From: Nemania diffusa
Taxonomy: Eukaryota > Ascomycota > Sordariomycetes > Xylariales > Xylariaceae
Length of the DNA stretch: 64,000 bases
NCBI GenBank assembly: GCA_038501195.1
Contig: JBBPUQ010000006.1
Span: forward strand, 806,001 to 870,000
Direction of reading: 5' to 3'
In this document: positions 15,001 through 27,132 of the stretch, piece after piece
How positions within the stretch are numbered: position 1 is the first letter of the stretch
Layout: each line of letters opens with the position of its first letter
Translations under genes and position numbers: made by a program
The notes under the pieces: model-generated
The model's database searches: none
What the model was told of the DNA's origin: nothing
The model's input: only the letters and a program-made list of their open reading frames with translations

Positions 15001-18000
15001 ATTTATTTATTTTATATAGTTTTATTTATAAAATTAATTAAAAATAATATTTATTATTTTTTAATTTTAAATATTAAAAATATATATATATAAATTTAAC
15101 TTTATATTTTATTAATTATTTATTAATAAAATTTATATTTAGTTTTTTTTAAAATGTTAATAATATTTTAATTTTTTTAAATTTTAAATATATTTTTTAA
15201 TAATTATAAAAATCTTTTAATTATAATATTATTATTTATATAAATAAACTATTTGTTTAAAATTTTAACTTTTTTTTTTAAAAAAACTTTTTAATTTTTA
15301 AAATAAAAATTATTTTTAAAATTTTAAATTTAAACTTTTTTATATTAGCTTTTTTTAATAAAAAAATATATTTAATAATTATTTATTTAAAATAATTTAT
15401 ATTATATTATAAATTATATTATTAATAAAATTTATAAAAGAAATTTTATATTATTTTAATATTTAATATAATATTAAAATTAATTATAATATTAAAATTA
15501 ATTAAATATATATTTAATATAATAATTATAATAATAAATATTAAATAATTTAAAATTATTAAAAATATAAATGTTTATTTTAATAATGTTTATATTTATA
15601 TTTTTTATATTAATTATAGTTAAAATTAATTTTTAATTAATAAATATTTAAAATATAACAATTTTAATTATTATTAATTTTATAATTATTATTATATATA
15701 GTTTTAAAGCATTTTTTTATATATATTTTTAATATTTTTATTTATATATTATTATTTTTAAATTATATTAATTTATATTTTTTTAAAAATAGTTTTAATT
15801 TTTAATAATAAATTAACAAATATTATTAATTTAAATATAATAAAATTAATTAATATTATTATATTATTTTTTTAAATTAATTTAAATATAAAGTTTTTAT
15901 TTAATAATAAAAGTTTATAAATTATAAATATTTATATTAATAAATTTAATATAAACAATATTTTTTATATTAAAATAATTTTTTATATTTATAAATATAT
16001 TTATAAATATATTTAAAAAAAAATTTTAATATTAAATATATTAATTAAAATTATAATATTAATATAATAATTAATTTTAATTTTATAAAAATTTAAAAAT
16101 TTATTTTTAAATAATAAAATTAATATTTAATTTAATTTATTAAATTTTATTAATTTTAAAAATTTATATTTGTTATATTTTAATAAATAAAACTTAAATT
16201 TAATTTATTTTATATAGTAAATTTTTTTTTTATTTATATTTTTAAACTTATTATTTTATATTTTAACAATATATTTAAATTAATTAAATAGTTTTTTAAT
16301 AATAAAAATATAATTTATTTTTATATTTAAATAAATTATATAATTGTTTTTATTAAGCTTTTTTTTAATAATAATTATAAAATATTAAAATATATTATTA
16401 ATAATTTAATATATTATTTTAAATTTATAAAACTATAAAAAAGTTTATTATAATTTAAAAATAATAAATTTATTTTTTAAATTAGTTTTATTTTTAAAAT
16501 TATAATTAAATATAAAAAAAACAATGTTTAAAATAATTAAAAAGTTTAACTATTTAAAATAAATTTTTAAATAATAAAACAAGTTATATTTTATTAAAAA
16601 CAATATATAATATTGTTATTATATATATATAATTAAATATATAACTAATATATATATAATTTATTTAAAGATTTTTTTAATATATTTTTATATATATTAA
16701 TCATATTTTTTAATTAAATTAAAAGTTTTATTATAATATTTATATATAATATTATAATTAATTATAATAAATGTTATATTATTTAATTTTAAATTTAAAT
16801 ATAAAAAACTTAATAAATAAATTAAAGCTTTTTTTTATTTTATATTATATAAACTTGATTTTTTTTTTTTTTTTAATATTTATTTTAATATTTATTATAA
16901 TTATTTTTATATTATAATTAAAAAAATATTTAATTTTTGTTATTTTATTTGTTTTTTTAATAATTATATTAATAAAATTTCTTTTTTTTAAATAATTGCT
17001 ATAATAATTAAAAGTTTTGTTTTAATAATATATAATATATATTTTATTAATATATTATTATTTTTAAAAAAACTATAAATAATTTTTAATAGTTAAATTT
17101 ATATATATATAAATAGCTATTATAATTTTATATTAATTATTATTGCTTTTATTAAATGTTTTTATTATTTTAATATATTATAGCTTTTTTTATATAAAAT
17201 ATATTATTTTTGTTTTATTATATAATATATTTTATAATATAAAAATATTTTAATTAAACTTTTTAGTTTTTATTATAAACTATATTAAAAATTAATTAAT
17301 TAATTTTTTTAATAATATATTTAATATTTAAATTTAATAGTTTATTATAAAATTATTAATTTTATTAAAAGAATTTATTATAAAGTTAAAATTTAATAAA
17401 TATTTGTTTTAATTAATTTTAAATTTTTTATAAAAGAATTAAATTATTTAATAAAGCAATATATATTAATAATAATTATTTTATTATTATTAATAATTAT
17501 ATTAATATTATTATAATTTTTATAATTAAATTTAAATTAACTAATATTTATTTATTTAAAACAATATTAATATTAAAAATTAATATTAATAAAATTAAAA
17601 GTATTATTTTATTTATAAAGTTATAAAGTTAGTATTTTTTTTATAAAGTTAAAAAGTTATATAAATAAAAAAAATAATATATTGCTTTTATTATTATTAT
17701 TAAAATTTTTTTTAAAATTAAAAGCTTTAAATAATTAATATTAAAGCTTAAATATTTAATATTATTAATATTTATAACTATAAACTAAAAATTAAAACTA
17801 ATATTAATATATAATAAAATATTATAACAAATTATTATATAAAATATTTTTATATAATTTATTAAATAATTTTTTTATAAATAGTTATAATTTAATATTA
17901 AACTAAATAAATAAAATAATTATAATTAAAAAAAAACATATTATTTAATATTATAAATATATATTATATAAATATATTTATAATAGTTATTGTTAAATTA

Positions 18001-18055
18001 ATAAACTTTGTTATTAATATTAATAAACTTTGTTATTAATATTAACAAAGTTTTA
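18001..18055. repeat. Direct duplication with inverted third arm
   Basis: ATAAACTTTGTTATTAATAT occurs twice in tandem (about 18001 and 18023) and is followed by AACAAAGTTT, which is complementary to the AACTTTGTT of either copy. Two alternative hairpins are therefore possible. Confidence 0.65.
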
Positions 18056-19681
18056 AAAAAATGTTTTTTTATTATTTATATAATTATAAACTTTTTTATA
18101 TTTATTTTTAATATAAACATTAATAATAAAATATATTTTATTTTTTAAAATATTTTTTATAACAAAAGTTTTACTTTTTTATAAAATTTATTTATAAATA
18201 AAAATAAAAATTATATAAATATAAATAATATATATAAATTAATAAAACTATTATATATATAATTAAAATAATTAATAAAGCTATTATAATTTATAACTAA
18301 TATTAATGTTTTAAAAATTAATTTAATTATTATTATAACAATATTTGTAAAATTTATAATTATTTATTATTAAATTATAAACTTTATTATTATTGTTTAT
18401 ATATTATTTATTATTATATTTATTATATTTTATAAAATCAAAATATTTTTTTTATTTATTATATATTTATATATTATATTAAATATTTTATTTATTTTAT
18501 AGTTTTTTTTTTTTTAATTGTTAAACTTATTTTAAAAATATTTTTAAATATAACAATTATTATTAAACTTTTAAAGTATTATTTTTATTTTAATATTTGC
18601 ATTTTTATTTATTTTTAAAATTAAATAATATATTGTTTATAATTTATAACTTTTGCTTTATATATAGCGATATATATAAAAATTAAAACATTTAAAGTTT
18701 TTAAAATATTAAAATAATATTGTTATAAAACTTTAATTATAATTAAAAACTAAATTATTATAAAAGTTTTATTAAATTAAACTTAATTAATTTTAATATA
18801 AAATTTTTAATAATAGCAAATAAATAAAACTTTTTAATTATAAAAAAACTTTTGTTTTTTTTTATAAATATATTTTTTTTATATTTTTATTTAATATATA
18901 TAACAAAAATATAATAAAATAATATAATAAAATAAATAAAACAATTAAAAAATTATATTAATATAATAAAAAAATAAAAAAAAAATAAAACAAAAATATT
19001 TTTTAAAAATATAAAATATAATATAAATTATATAAAGATATTTAATTATTAACTATTAATTAAATAAATATATATATATAAATTAATAAATTTTATAAAA
19101 TTATTTAATTAATAAATTAAATATATAATAATTTAAATTATATAAAAAAATTAAAATAAAAATAATAAAATTAAATTTAACTATATATAATAAAATTTTA
19201 ATATAATAATTATTATTTAAATATAAAATAAATTAATATTTAAAAAATTATAAATTAAAAATATTAAAAATATTAATTATAATTAAATATAATTAAAAAA
19301 ATTAATATAAGTATTTTAATATATAAAAACATAAAAATATAAAAATAATATAAAGGTTTTTATATTAATTTATATTACTTTATAAAAACTTTAATAATAA
19401 TTAATTATTTAAAATAAAAAATTTATTAAATTTAATTAATATTATATTTAAATAATAAAAATTTAATTTAAATAAAATAATATATTATTAAAAATATATA
19501 TATTGTTTAAAAAAATAAAAAGTTTTATTATAATATATATATTAAAGTTAAAACATTTAAATAATAAAAGTTTAATTTAAATAAAATGTTTTAAATAATA
19601 TATTATAAATAATATATAATTTATTAATAAAAAAAAAGAAATTAAAAATATAAAGTTGTTTAATTATAAAATTTATTATAT

Positions 19682-19932
19682 TATTTAATAAAGTTTATTA
19701 TAAATAATATTTATATTTAAGTTTATAAAAATATAATATAATTTAAAAAAAATAAATTTATAAAATTAAATTAAAAAAAAAACTTAAAAGTTTTTTTTAT
19801 TTATTTAATTTATTAATATAAAATAGTTTTAAATAAAATTAATATTAACAATATATATAAAATAGTTTTAAATAAAATTAATATTAAAAATATATATAAA
19901 ATAGTTTTAAAAAACTTATTTTTTAAAACTAT
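19682..19932. repeat. Dispersed repeat copy 2, with extra 39-bp unit
   Basis: Partner of 11822-12030. The motif AAAATAG recurs at 19820, 19859 and 19898, showing a 39-bp tandem unit that is present once fewer in copy 1. This copy keeps G/C at several places where copy 1 has A/T. Confidence 0.75.
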
Positions 19933-20046
19933 TATAATTTTTTATATTTATTAAATTTAATTATTAAAAAAAATATTTTTTTAATTTATTAATATTAGTT
20001 TTAATAATATTAATTAAATTAATTAAAATTAATTATTATAATATAT

Positions 20047-20122
20047 AAATAAAAATAAAAATAAAAATAAAAATAAAAATAAAAATAAAATTAAAAATAA
20101 AATTAAAAATAAAATTAAAAAT
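20047..20122. repeat. TAAAAA hexanucleotide microsatellite
   Basis: About eight TAAAAA units are followed by three 12-bp TAAAATTAAAAA variants. It contains no G or C. Confidence 0.85.
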
Positions 20123-21132
20123 ATTAATTTTATTATATATTTTATAAATATATAATAAAACTATAATTAAAATAATATAAACTTTATTTTAAAATTTAAT
20201 TTATAATTTATTAAAAATATTAAAAAACTTTTTTAACTTTTTAATAATAAATTAATTTTTAAAAATTAAAAATATATTTTAAAATTTATTATTAATTATA
20301 TTTAAATTAATATATTTTAATAATGTTTTTAATTTAATGAAAATATTTAATATATTATATTTTAAATTATATTTAATAATATTATTTTTAAATTAATTAA
20401 TAATTATTTTTTAATATTTAAAAAAATAATAAATAAATTTTTTTATAAAATTTCTTTAATATTATAATTTAATAATAAAATAAAACTTTATTTTATTTAA
20501 TTTATTAAATTTAAAAAAAATTAATTAATAAATTTTTTAAAATAATATTTAAAATAAAATAAAATAAATTTATAAATTTATTAATTTTAATATTTATTAT
20601 TTAAATTATTTTTAATATAATTTAATAAATTTTTTTATTTATTAATAATTAAATTATATTATTTTAATATAGTTTAAATTATTATATTAATTATATATAA
20701 AATGTAATAAATATTGTTAATAATGTTTTCATTAATAATATTTAAATAGTTTTTTTTCAAAAATTTTAAAAATATATTATTATTAATAATGTTATTTTAA
20801 ATAATATTATTAAAATATTAATATTTTAACATTTTTTAAAAATAATAATAATAATAAAACTTTATAATTAAATATAATATTATAAATAATATTTAAATAT
20901 AATTTTAATATATTTAAAAATAAATTAAATATATTTAAACTAATATAATAATTATTAATTTTATTAAACTTTATTAATTTATAAATTAAATTAAATTTAA
21001 AATTTATATATAAAATAATAATTTTTATAAATATTGTTTATAAATTTAAAATTTAAATATTAAAAATAATAAAGAAATTTTTATTAAATTTAATATTAAT
21101 TTTTAAAATAAAAATTGTTAATATTTAATATA

Positions 21133-21321
21133 TATAAAAAATATAAAAAATATAAAAAATATAAAAAATATAAAAAATATAAAAAATATAAAAAATATAA
21201 AAAATATAAAAAATATAAAAAATATAAAAAATATAAAAAATATAAAAAATATAAAAAATATAAAAAATATAAAATATATAAAATATATAAAATATATAAA
21301 ATATATAAAATATATAAAATA
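21133..21321. repeat. 9-bp minisatellite, 21 units
   Basis: Fifteen TATAAAAAA units are followed by six TATAAAATA units. Because the period is a multiple of three and contains no stop, it gives an open frame reading Tyr-Lys-Lys then Tyr-Lys-Ile. That frame starts only at TTG and is not a gene. Confidence 0.9.
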
Positions 21322-22378
21322 AATATATTTATAACTTTAAAAAAAAAACAGTTTAAAAAAATTTAAAATTTTATTATTAATAATTTTTTTTACATTAATG
21401 ATTTTTTTATTATTTTAAAGTTATTTTTATAATATAAAATTAAAAAAATTAATAAATTATATTAAAGTTTTATTTTTTTATAATAATAAAGTTAATAATA
21501 AATTAATAATATTAAATATTAAATATTAAATACATTTACTTTTTTAAAAAATTTTTTATTTTTTTATTATAAACAATAATTAAATATTTAAATTTATAAT
21601 ATTTAATAAAATTTAAATATTAAAAACTTTAAACTTTAATTATAAATTTATAAAAATAATTAAATAAAATATTAATTATTATATAAAGAAATTTAAATAA
21701 TTTTTAAAAATTTATTTAATATGTTATATTAGCATTTTTTAAGTAGTTTTTTTATTAATTAATAATAAAATATATATTAATAAACTTTTTTTAATTATAT
21801 ATATATTAAATATTTTATTATTTAATTTAAACAATTTATTATTTAAATTAATATTTAATTTTATATTTAATTTATTAAATAAATTATAATTATTTATAAT
21901 AATATTATTATAAATATTAATAATAATATTAAAAATATAATTTTTAAAAAAATTTATTTTAATATATAATTAAAAAAATAAAATATTATATAAAATAATA
22001 TAATATTATAATAAATATTATTATTAATAATAAATTGTTTAATTAAAAAAAAAAACTTTAAAGTAAAAAATAACATTTATATTTATATTAAATATTTTTT
22101 TTTTTATAAGTTTTTTTTAAAACTTTATAAATTATTAATATATTATTATTTATAAATAATTAATTATTATTAAAAATTATTAAAAATTAATAAAAATAAA
22201 TTATTAATATATAATTTATAATATATTAATTAAAAAATTTTATAAAAATTTATAAAAAATTTTAAAAAATTTTAAAATTTAAATAAAAAAATTTATAATT
22301 TTTATTATTAATTTAAATATAATATTATATAATTTTTAAAAATTATATATTAAAGTTTTAATAATATTTATAAAGTAT

Positions 22379-22470
22379 TTAAATTTATTAAAATTTATTA
22401 AAATTTATTAAAATTTATTAAAATTTTTTAAATTTTTTTTAAATTTATTAAATTTTTTTTAAATTTATTA
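22379..22470. repeat. AAATTTATTA tandem repeat
   Basis: Repeated 10-bp AAATTTATTA units with variants in which TATT becomes TTTT. It lies close to the right end of the AT island. Confidence 0.7.
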
Positions 22471-22854
22471 AAATTATTATTTTATAAATAAAAACTAAAT
22501 ACTTTATATATTTAATAAATTATTTTAAAAAATTTAATTTAAAATAATTTTATATAATATTAAAAATAAACTTAGTTTTATATTTATTAATTATTAAACA
22601 AGTTATTTATAACTATTTAATAAATTATTTTTAAATTATAATTATTTAATAAATTATTTTTTATTAATTTATTATGTTTTTTAAAATAAGTTTTTTTTAT
22701 ATTTATATAATTTATTAATTAATTTTTTAAATTAACTTTGAAATTAACTATTAATTGTTTAATATAAATTATATAATTTAAAAAAAAATAACTTTTTAAT
22801 ATTTAATATTAATATTAATATTTTTTAATATTTTAATGTTAGTTTTAATATTTA

Positions 22855-22945
22855 CTAATATTAAACTAAGTTAGTTTTAGTACTAAGTAATACTAAACTA
22901 AGTTAGTATTAGTATTAACTAATACTAAATTAGTATTACTAAATT
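22855..22945. repeat. Palindromic TTAGTA/TACTAA array at island boundary
   Basis: Repeats of ACTAAGTTAGTATTAG and its near complement, including AGTACTAAGTAATACT, form imperfect palindromes. They sit exactly where the composition changes from about 4% GC to normal. The array could be a decayed terminal repeat of an inserted element or a boundary minisatellite. Confidence 0.6.
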
Positions 22946-23231
22946 TCAACCCTGCGCATCCCTACGAAAGGACACGACAGAAAAACTACGTCTATTTTTC
23001 CAAGATAGCCAGCATACCTTTGTGGGATACGAGTCGAATGGCGGGTGGAAATCAACCGGTAGTGTTCTCGAGCCAACACCAAGTAGAACACCTGCGGCTG
23101 CTATCCAATGGAATAGTGGTAAGCACGTAAGATTCTACTACCAGTCCAAAAGTGATGAAATTCTAGAGCATTGTAACGACGGCAGCGGATGGTTTGCCGC
23201 CGCGACTTTAGTGCAGAGGCGTCCGGCCTAA
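22923..23231 (+). pseudogene. Truncated fucose-specific lectin-like fragment
   Basis: One open frame from a TAA at 22920-22922 to a TAA at 23229-23231 encodes two repeat blocks of the fungal fucose-lectin type (AAL/FleA family, six-bladed beta-propeller): a strand LRLFFQD followed by GYESNGGW, then HVRFYYQ followed by EILEHCNDGSGW. The strand plus G-W turn repeat is the family hallmark. Intact members are about 300 residues; only about 90 remain here. The 5' side runs straight into the AT island with no start codon in normal-composition DNA, so the gene appears cut by, or mutated away within, the island. The family label rests on motif resemblance only. Confidence 0.55.
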
Positions 23232-24662
23232 GCAACAATGCGATCCCGCCGTCGCATTCTGGTTCTCTTACAAGTCCTTGTCGATTGCACTTTTGAGTTG
23301 GTCTTCTAAGTCTGTTGTTCCCCTACTATTATCAACGAGAGCTAGCGACGATGCCAAACAAAGATTCGTCGCCCATTACTGCGATTCAACATCGCGGTAA
23401 CAATAGCGGAAAACAAGAATCTCTAGAGAGTACAAAATTTATTATTATGGCCCTATGTGACAGCTCTCGTAGTAACTGCTTGGCAAATTTTGCTGCATCT
23501 CGTTCTTGGGATATTTTGGGGCAGGCGTTGATTTTAGACGGCTTATGGCAATGGCGTTTCGTCTTTTTTTCTTCTCCAGATTGGATCATCTAGCTAAAGG
23601 GGCAAGGAGGTTGAGGTGGCTTGAGAGTCGTCCACATAGAGGCTACGCAGTAGGTAAACCTACCTACGTAGAGAGGCGTATTAGGGGTACGTAGAGGTTA
23701 CGCGTGAAAGCAGAGGGGTCAGAAATCGGCATACTCGACATCAACATGGGAATTTCACTAGTTTTAGATCCTACGTAGGTAGTATCTACTCATTCTTGGC
23801 AGTTTTTGGGTCGGTGAAGCCGAAGCCCTTATACCACAGTGCATGGAGTTGCAAAAGCCTAGATCCTTTGATGCAGCCACATTTCTGTTGCTACAAGGCC
23901 CACGTGCAACAGCGCCACTCGTTAAACGCTGGGTAGATTTTGAATCAAGGTCGCGTTATACCCATTATAAGGATGAAATAAATAAATAAGCAGTATAAGC
24001 AAAACTCCAATGCTTAGTGTCAACCGGGCGCTGCCACCAAACATGGGGTAGGGTGATTGATTGACCTTGTATTGGCTCTGGACTCTGACGATATCGCGCC
24101 AGGGTTCGAGATATAATGTACATTCAGCCATGCGTTTCTCAGCCCGGCCATATTCTTTGAGACCATCTGCGGCTGTAGGTTACGTGAATTGGTGTAACAA
24201 CGTATTCCTTCGTGTCAGCTTGTTCCAGGCGAGAGCCTAGATCTAATTTTATCATTTCGGCTTGTCATCTTTCTTTCGCCATTACTCTAGTCTATGTACC
24301 ATATATTTCTTTTTCCACTAGCTTAATGAACCGAAGGCGGGACGGCTCATCCTGTCTGGTGTGTTCTCCGAGCCGCCGGCGCCGTAGCCATGGACTTTTC
24401 TAGACCAGGCTGGCGGCGGCGGATTTCCACGTGCACTAACACATCCGCACCAGGCACTCAACTCAGAGAGACATAGCTGCACCATGCGAAGTATACGAAG
24501 AGCACGCTACTAGGATGTATATTTCGAGGCTTGTAGGCCTAGACTTCCTGTGGTCAGGACTGCTCGTAGTCATCTAGGCAAAATAGATTCGAGATCTAGT
24601 CAAGGGCGTCGGAGGCGCATTTCTGAAAAAAAATGATGCACGTAGTAGGAAGTGCAATGATG
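23232..24662. other. Intergenic, no gene seen
   Basis: About 1.4 kb of normal composition. Short open frames on both strands lack signal peptides, motifs or splice logic. Around 23635-23705 the element TAGAGGYTACGC occurs twice, with TACGTAG and GTAGGTAAACCTAC palindromes nearby. Such sequences are common in fungal repeats, but no element could be delimited. Confidence 0.5.
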
Positions 24663-24670
24663 TATATAAA
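24663..24670 (+). promoter_or_regulatory. TATA box of the 24825 gene
   Basis: TATATAAA lies about 155 bp upstream of the ATG and is followed by a pyrimidine/CA-rich leader with ACCATCAACAAG-type sequence typical of strong fungal promoters. Confidence 0.6.
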
Positions 24671-24824
24671 TTTCCCATTATTGCCATTGCTACGAGACGC
24701 TTTATCCCATCACCATCAACAAGCCCATCCATCGACTACCACTGATTAAAATCTATCTAACTCCTTTTCAAAGAACCAATCACAACTCAGTCCATTTTTC
24801 AGATTCTCCCTAATTTACATTAAA

Positions 24825-25548
24825 ATGCAGTTCACTACCCTTACCCTTGCTGCGATCTCTGTCGTCTCGGTTGTTGCCGCCCCGTCCGTAGTAGCTCGCA
24901 GCGATCCCAAGGTCCTAACCAACGCGATCAGTGAGGTTTCTAGCACCAGATCTGCTGTTGATACTCAGGCAAATATTATCAGTAAATTTATTCCTTCCCT
25001 TTTTTATCACCAAGTTCAATATCAAGCTAATCGCTTCACAGAAAACCTGATCCAAACCACTGTCAACAATGGGGTTATCCCAGCCCTCCAAGCATCCCTG
25101 AGCAACATCGCTAGCGAAATCACTAGCGTAACCTCATTCGTCACGCCCCTGGTGACAGACGTCACGCTGCCTCTAGTCCAATCAGAGGTTGACAACCTCC
25201 CGGGCTTCGTCGCAGACGTCAGGTGTATCGCTGGAGACGTCCAAGATGTCGCTAATGCTATCCTCGCGGCTCTTTCCCAGCGTATGTTGCGCCCAACTTT
25301 CCCACTTCGAAAGACTCTGGTGCTGATATAATTCCGTAGAAACACTGACACTTGTGAGCGCCGAGGTCCTTCAGGTCCTTGCCACCATCAACCCCTTCGT
25401 CCAGCCCGTCCTACAATTCGTCAATTCGGCTCTCGTGGGAACTTCTGGTCCTTCTACTAATATCGTGCAAACTACCCTTGCTACTATTCAAAGTATCGAG
25501 AGTCAAATTGTGGGACCTATTACGGTGGCCTATACGAAGGTTAACTAG
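24825..25548 (+). CDS. Small secreted protein, unrecognised, 3 exons
   Basis: Exons 24825-24981, 25042-25281 and 25340-25548 give 201 residues. Intron 1 has GTAAAT, branch GCTAAT and CACAG; intron 2 has GTATGT, branch GCTGAT and GTAG. Residues 1-18 form a classic signal peptide ending VVAAP. The rest is Ala/Val/Thr/Ser/Gln-rich, predicted as amphipathic helices, with a single cysteine in VRCIAG. No catalytic motif is visible. General character (small, helical, secreted) recalls hydrophobic-surface-binding or cell-wall galactomannoprotein-like proteins, but the resemblance is not specific. Intron 1 is 60 bp and in frame, so retaining it would also be readable. The TATA box and CT-rich leader suggest good expression. 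Confidence 0.75.
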
Positions 25549-27004
25549 ATTGTGTAGTTTGATACTGTTCTGAAGAACCCATATATATACGGCTGTGATG
25601 GAGAACTGTGAATCGAAAGCAACAAAGTCATTCGTTTTAAGCAAAGGATATATTACACTTGGGAGAGTTACAACTTCTTTAGGTATATAGACACGAAAGT
25701 TATAAACTGCTTTCATTTTATCAGCAGTATCGTTTATTAGTAACTGTACTCCATATGGTTTGTGACTTGGCATTATTTTTGAGTTTCAGGGTTAAGCGCA
25801 TTACTGTACGAGGATTAAACATGGGGATTTGGTAAATAAGATCGATCTACTTAAGTAATGCGATTTGCGCTAGACTTCACCATTCAACTGATTTCCAGAT
25901 CAGGAGAGCCGTGCTTTCCATTTACACCACGGACAGCTCCTGTATAAGTTCTTGTAAAGCCAGTCCCTGACACATACGACCATAGCCGTCGGAGAACTCG
26001 GGATCCCGTCCGCTCTCCCATAGATAAGCCGATGAGCGCCAGATTAGTAGTTGGGTCGGTGACGACCAGCGAATCCCTGGTGTTGTATGTTCTTTTTCCT
26101 TTTGTTTTGTTTTTACATCCGCTTTAATATGTCTAACAACTTAAATACTAAATTGATTCTAGAAGAGAAATGGAAATAATTAAGGAAAACCACCCCTTTC
26201 CTTGCTTGCGGGTATTCAGTATCGCATGAGCATGAGACTACCTTTACATAGGTGTAAGTCTATGTAGAGAGATAGAAAGAGCTGGTTGTTACCGGAGGAG
26301 CCTGTTGCCTCGCATATACTTTTCCACCTGCGATAGAATATTTGCTTTTACGTTATCGGCTCTATCTTCACTAAAGTCTTCTTTATCCCCGCCAAATGCG
26401 ATTTCAATTATCAGTATCCGTGGGAGAGCTGTACAGTACGTCGTACTCTTTTCTGCCGCATCGCTATTATTTGACACTGACACGGTGACACTTTTATTCT
26501 GTTTATCTGTGTTCCGTTTTGCATCCGGCCTAGGCACTTATAATCGCAGCTTATTACCCTACACAAGCTTTCTTGACAAAGTACTCGGTGGAGGTAACTC
26601 CGTAGGATGGGTCACATTTAAGCCTGCCTTTCCCCACCTCTCAGGCAACTTATGCATAGCTCTTAGATGCCTCAATACCTTTTTCGAGATCAGTATGGTG
26701 CCTTGCCAATGGTTTGAGGTGCGGGTAATCAGGCGAGCCGTTCCTACAGATTGTAATGTAGCTATGCGGCGCAGCATCTAGCGAATGTTACAGTGAACTA
26801 CACATTGAGCAGAGCATGCATATAGTTCTCGGCTTATATATGAAGATGCGGTAATAGCCGATCATGAGAACACATTCTATTCTTTATGATATTTGCCGAT
26901 AATGTTGAGGTGGTTTAGAGAATGGCTCTAGACGCAAGACAGGCATTCTCTATGCTCGATTTATCGGGTATTCATTCCCTTTGGCTCAAAGTTGTGTCGA
27001 AGTG
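25549..27004. other. Intergenic, no supported gene
   Basis: About 1.45 kb. A 158-codon plus-strand frame at 26305-26781 begins at TTG and has no recognisable domain; the opposite strand of the same stretch is open apart from two stops near 26540-26558. This may be an old gene relic, but I cannot name it. Confidence 0.45.
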
Positions 27005-27013
27005 TATATAAAA
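27005..27013 (+). promoter_or_regulatory. TATA box of the 27133 gene
   Basis: TATATAAAA lies about 120 bp upstream of the ATG, which is itself preceded by CCTATAAAT. Confidence 0.5.
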
Positions 27014-27132
27014 TGCCGTCCTATCCCCTTGGGAGGAGGAAATTGCAGTTAAACCTTAAAAACACATTGTGGTTACTTCTAAGTCTCTCTAAGTCACAGT
27101 CTGTTGGATTTGTTCCATCATAACCTATAAAT

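Larger units (their letters stand above)
1..22946. other. Extreme AT-rich island (RIP-like, gene-free)
   Basis: Almost pure A/T. Counting 2101-2500 by hand gives 16 G/C in 400 bases (4%): 11 CpT/ApG, 3 CpA/TpG, 1 CpG, no CpC/GpG. Stops occur in every frame every few codons, so nothing codes; the only long open frame is a microsatellite. CpA is the preferred target of fungal repeat-induced point mutation (RIP), so CpA depletion with survival of CpT fits RIP or an equivalent process taken near saturation. G/C is scarcest in the middle (about 6.5-14 kb) and commoner toward both sides. The island begins before the window and stops sharply at about 22946. It may be pericentromeric or a nest of dead transposons; no coding trace is left to tell. 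No telomere repeat is visible at the left edge. Confidence 0.9.

Noticed and set aside
21115..21366. 83-codon open frame of Tyr-Lys-Lys repeats
   Set aside because: It is the translation of a 9-bp AT minisatellite, starts at TTG and lies in gene-free DNA.
1..22946. Mitochondrial insertion or telomere as explanation of the AT island
   Set aside because: No mitochondrial gene or tRNA trace and no TTAGGG-type repeats; fungal mitochondrial DNA also has clearly more G/C than this.
23315..23593. 92-codon plus-strand frame with a 67-codon antisense partner
   Set aside because: No signal peptide, motif or splice logic; both strands are similarly open, as expected by chance.
26289..26781. 158-codon plus-strand frame, and a minus-strand reading interrupted by two stops
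   Set aside because: The plus frame starts at TTG and has no domain; the minus reading needs two stop suppressions and matches no family I know.
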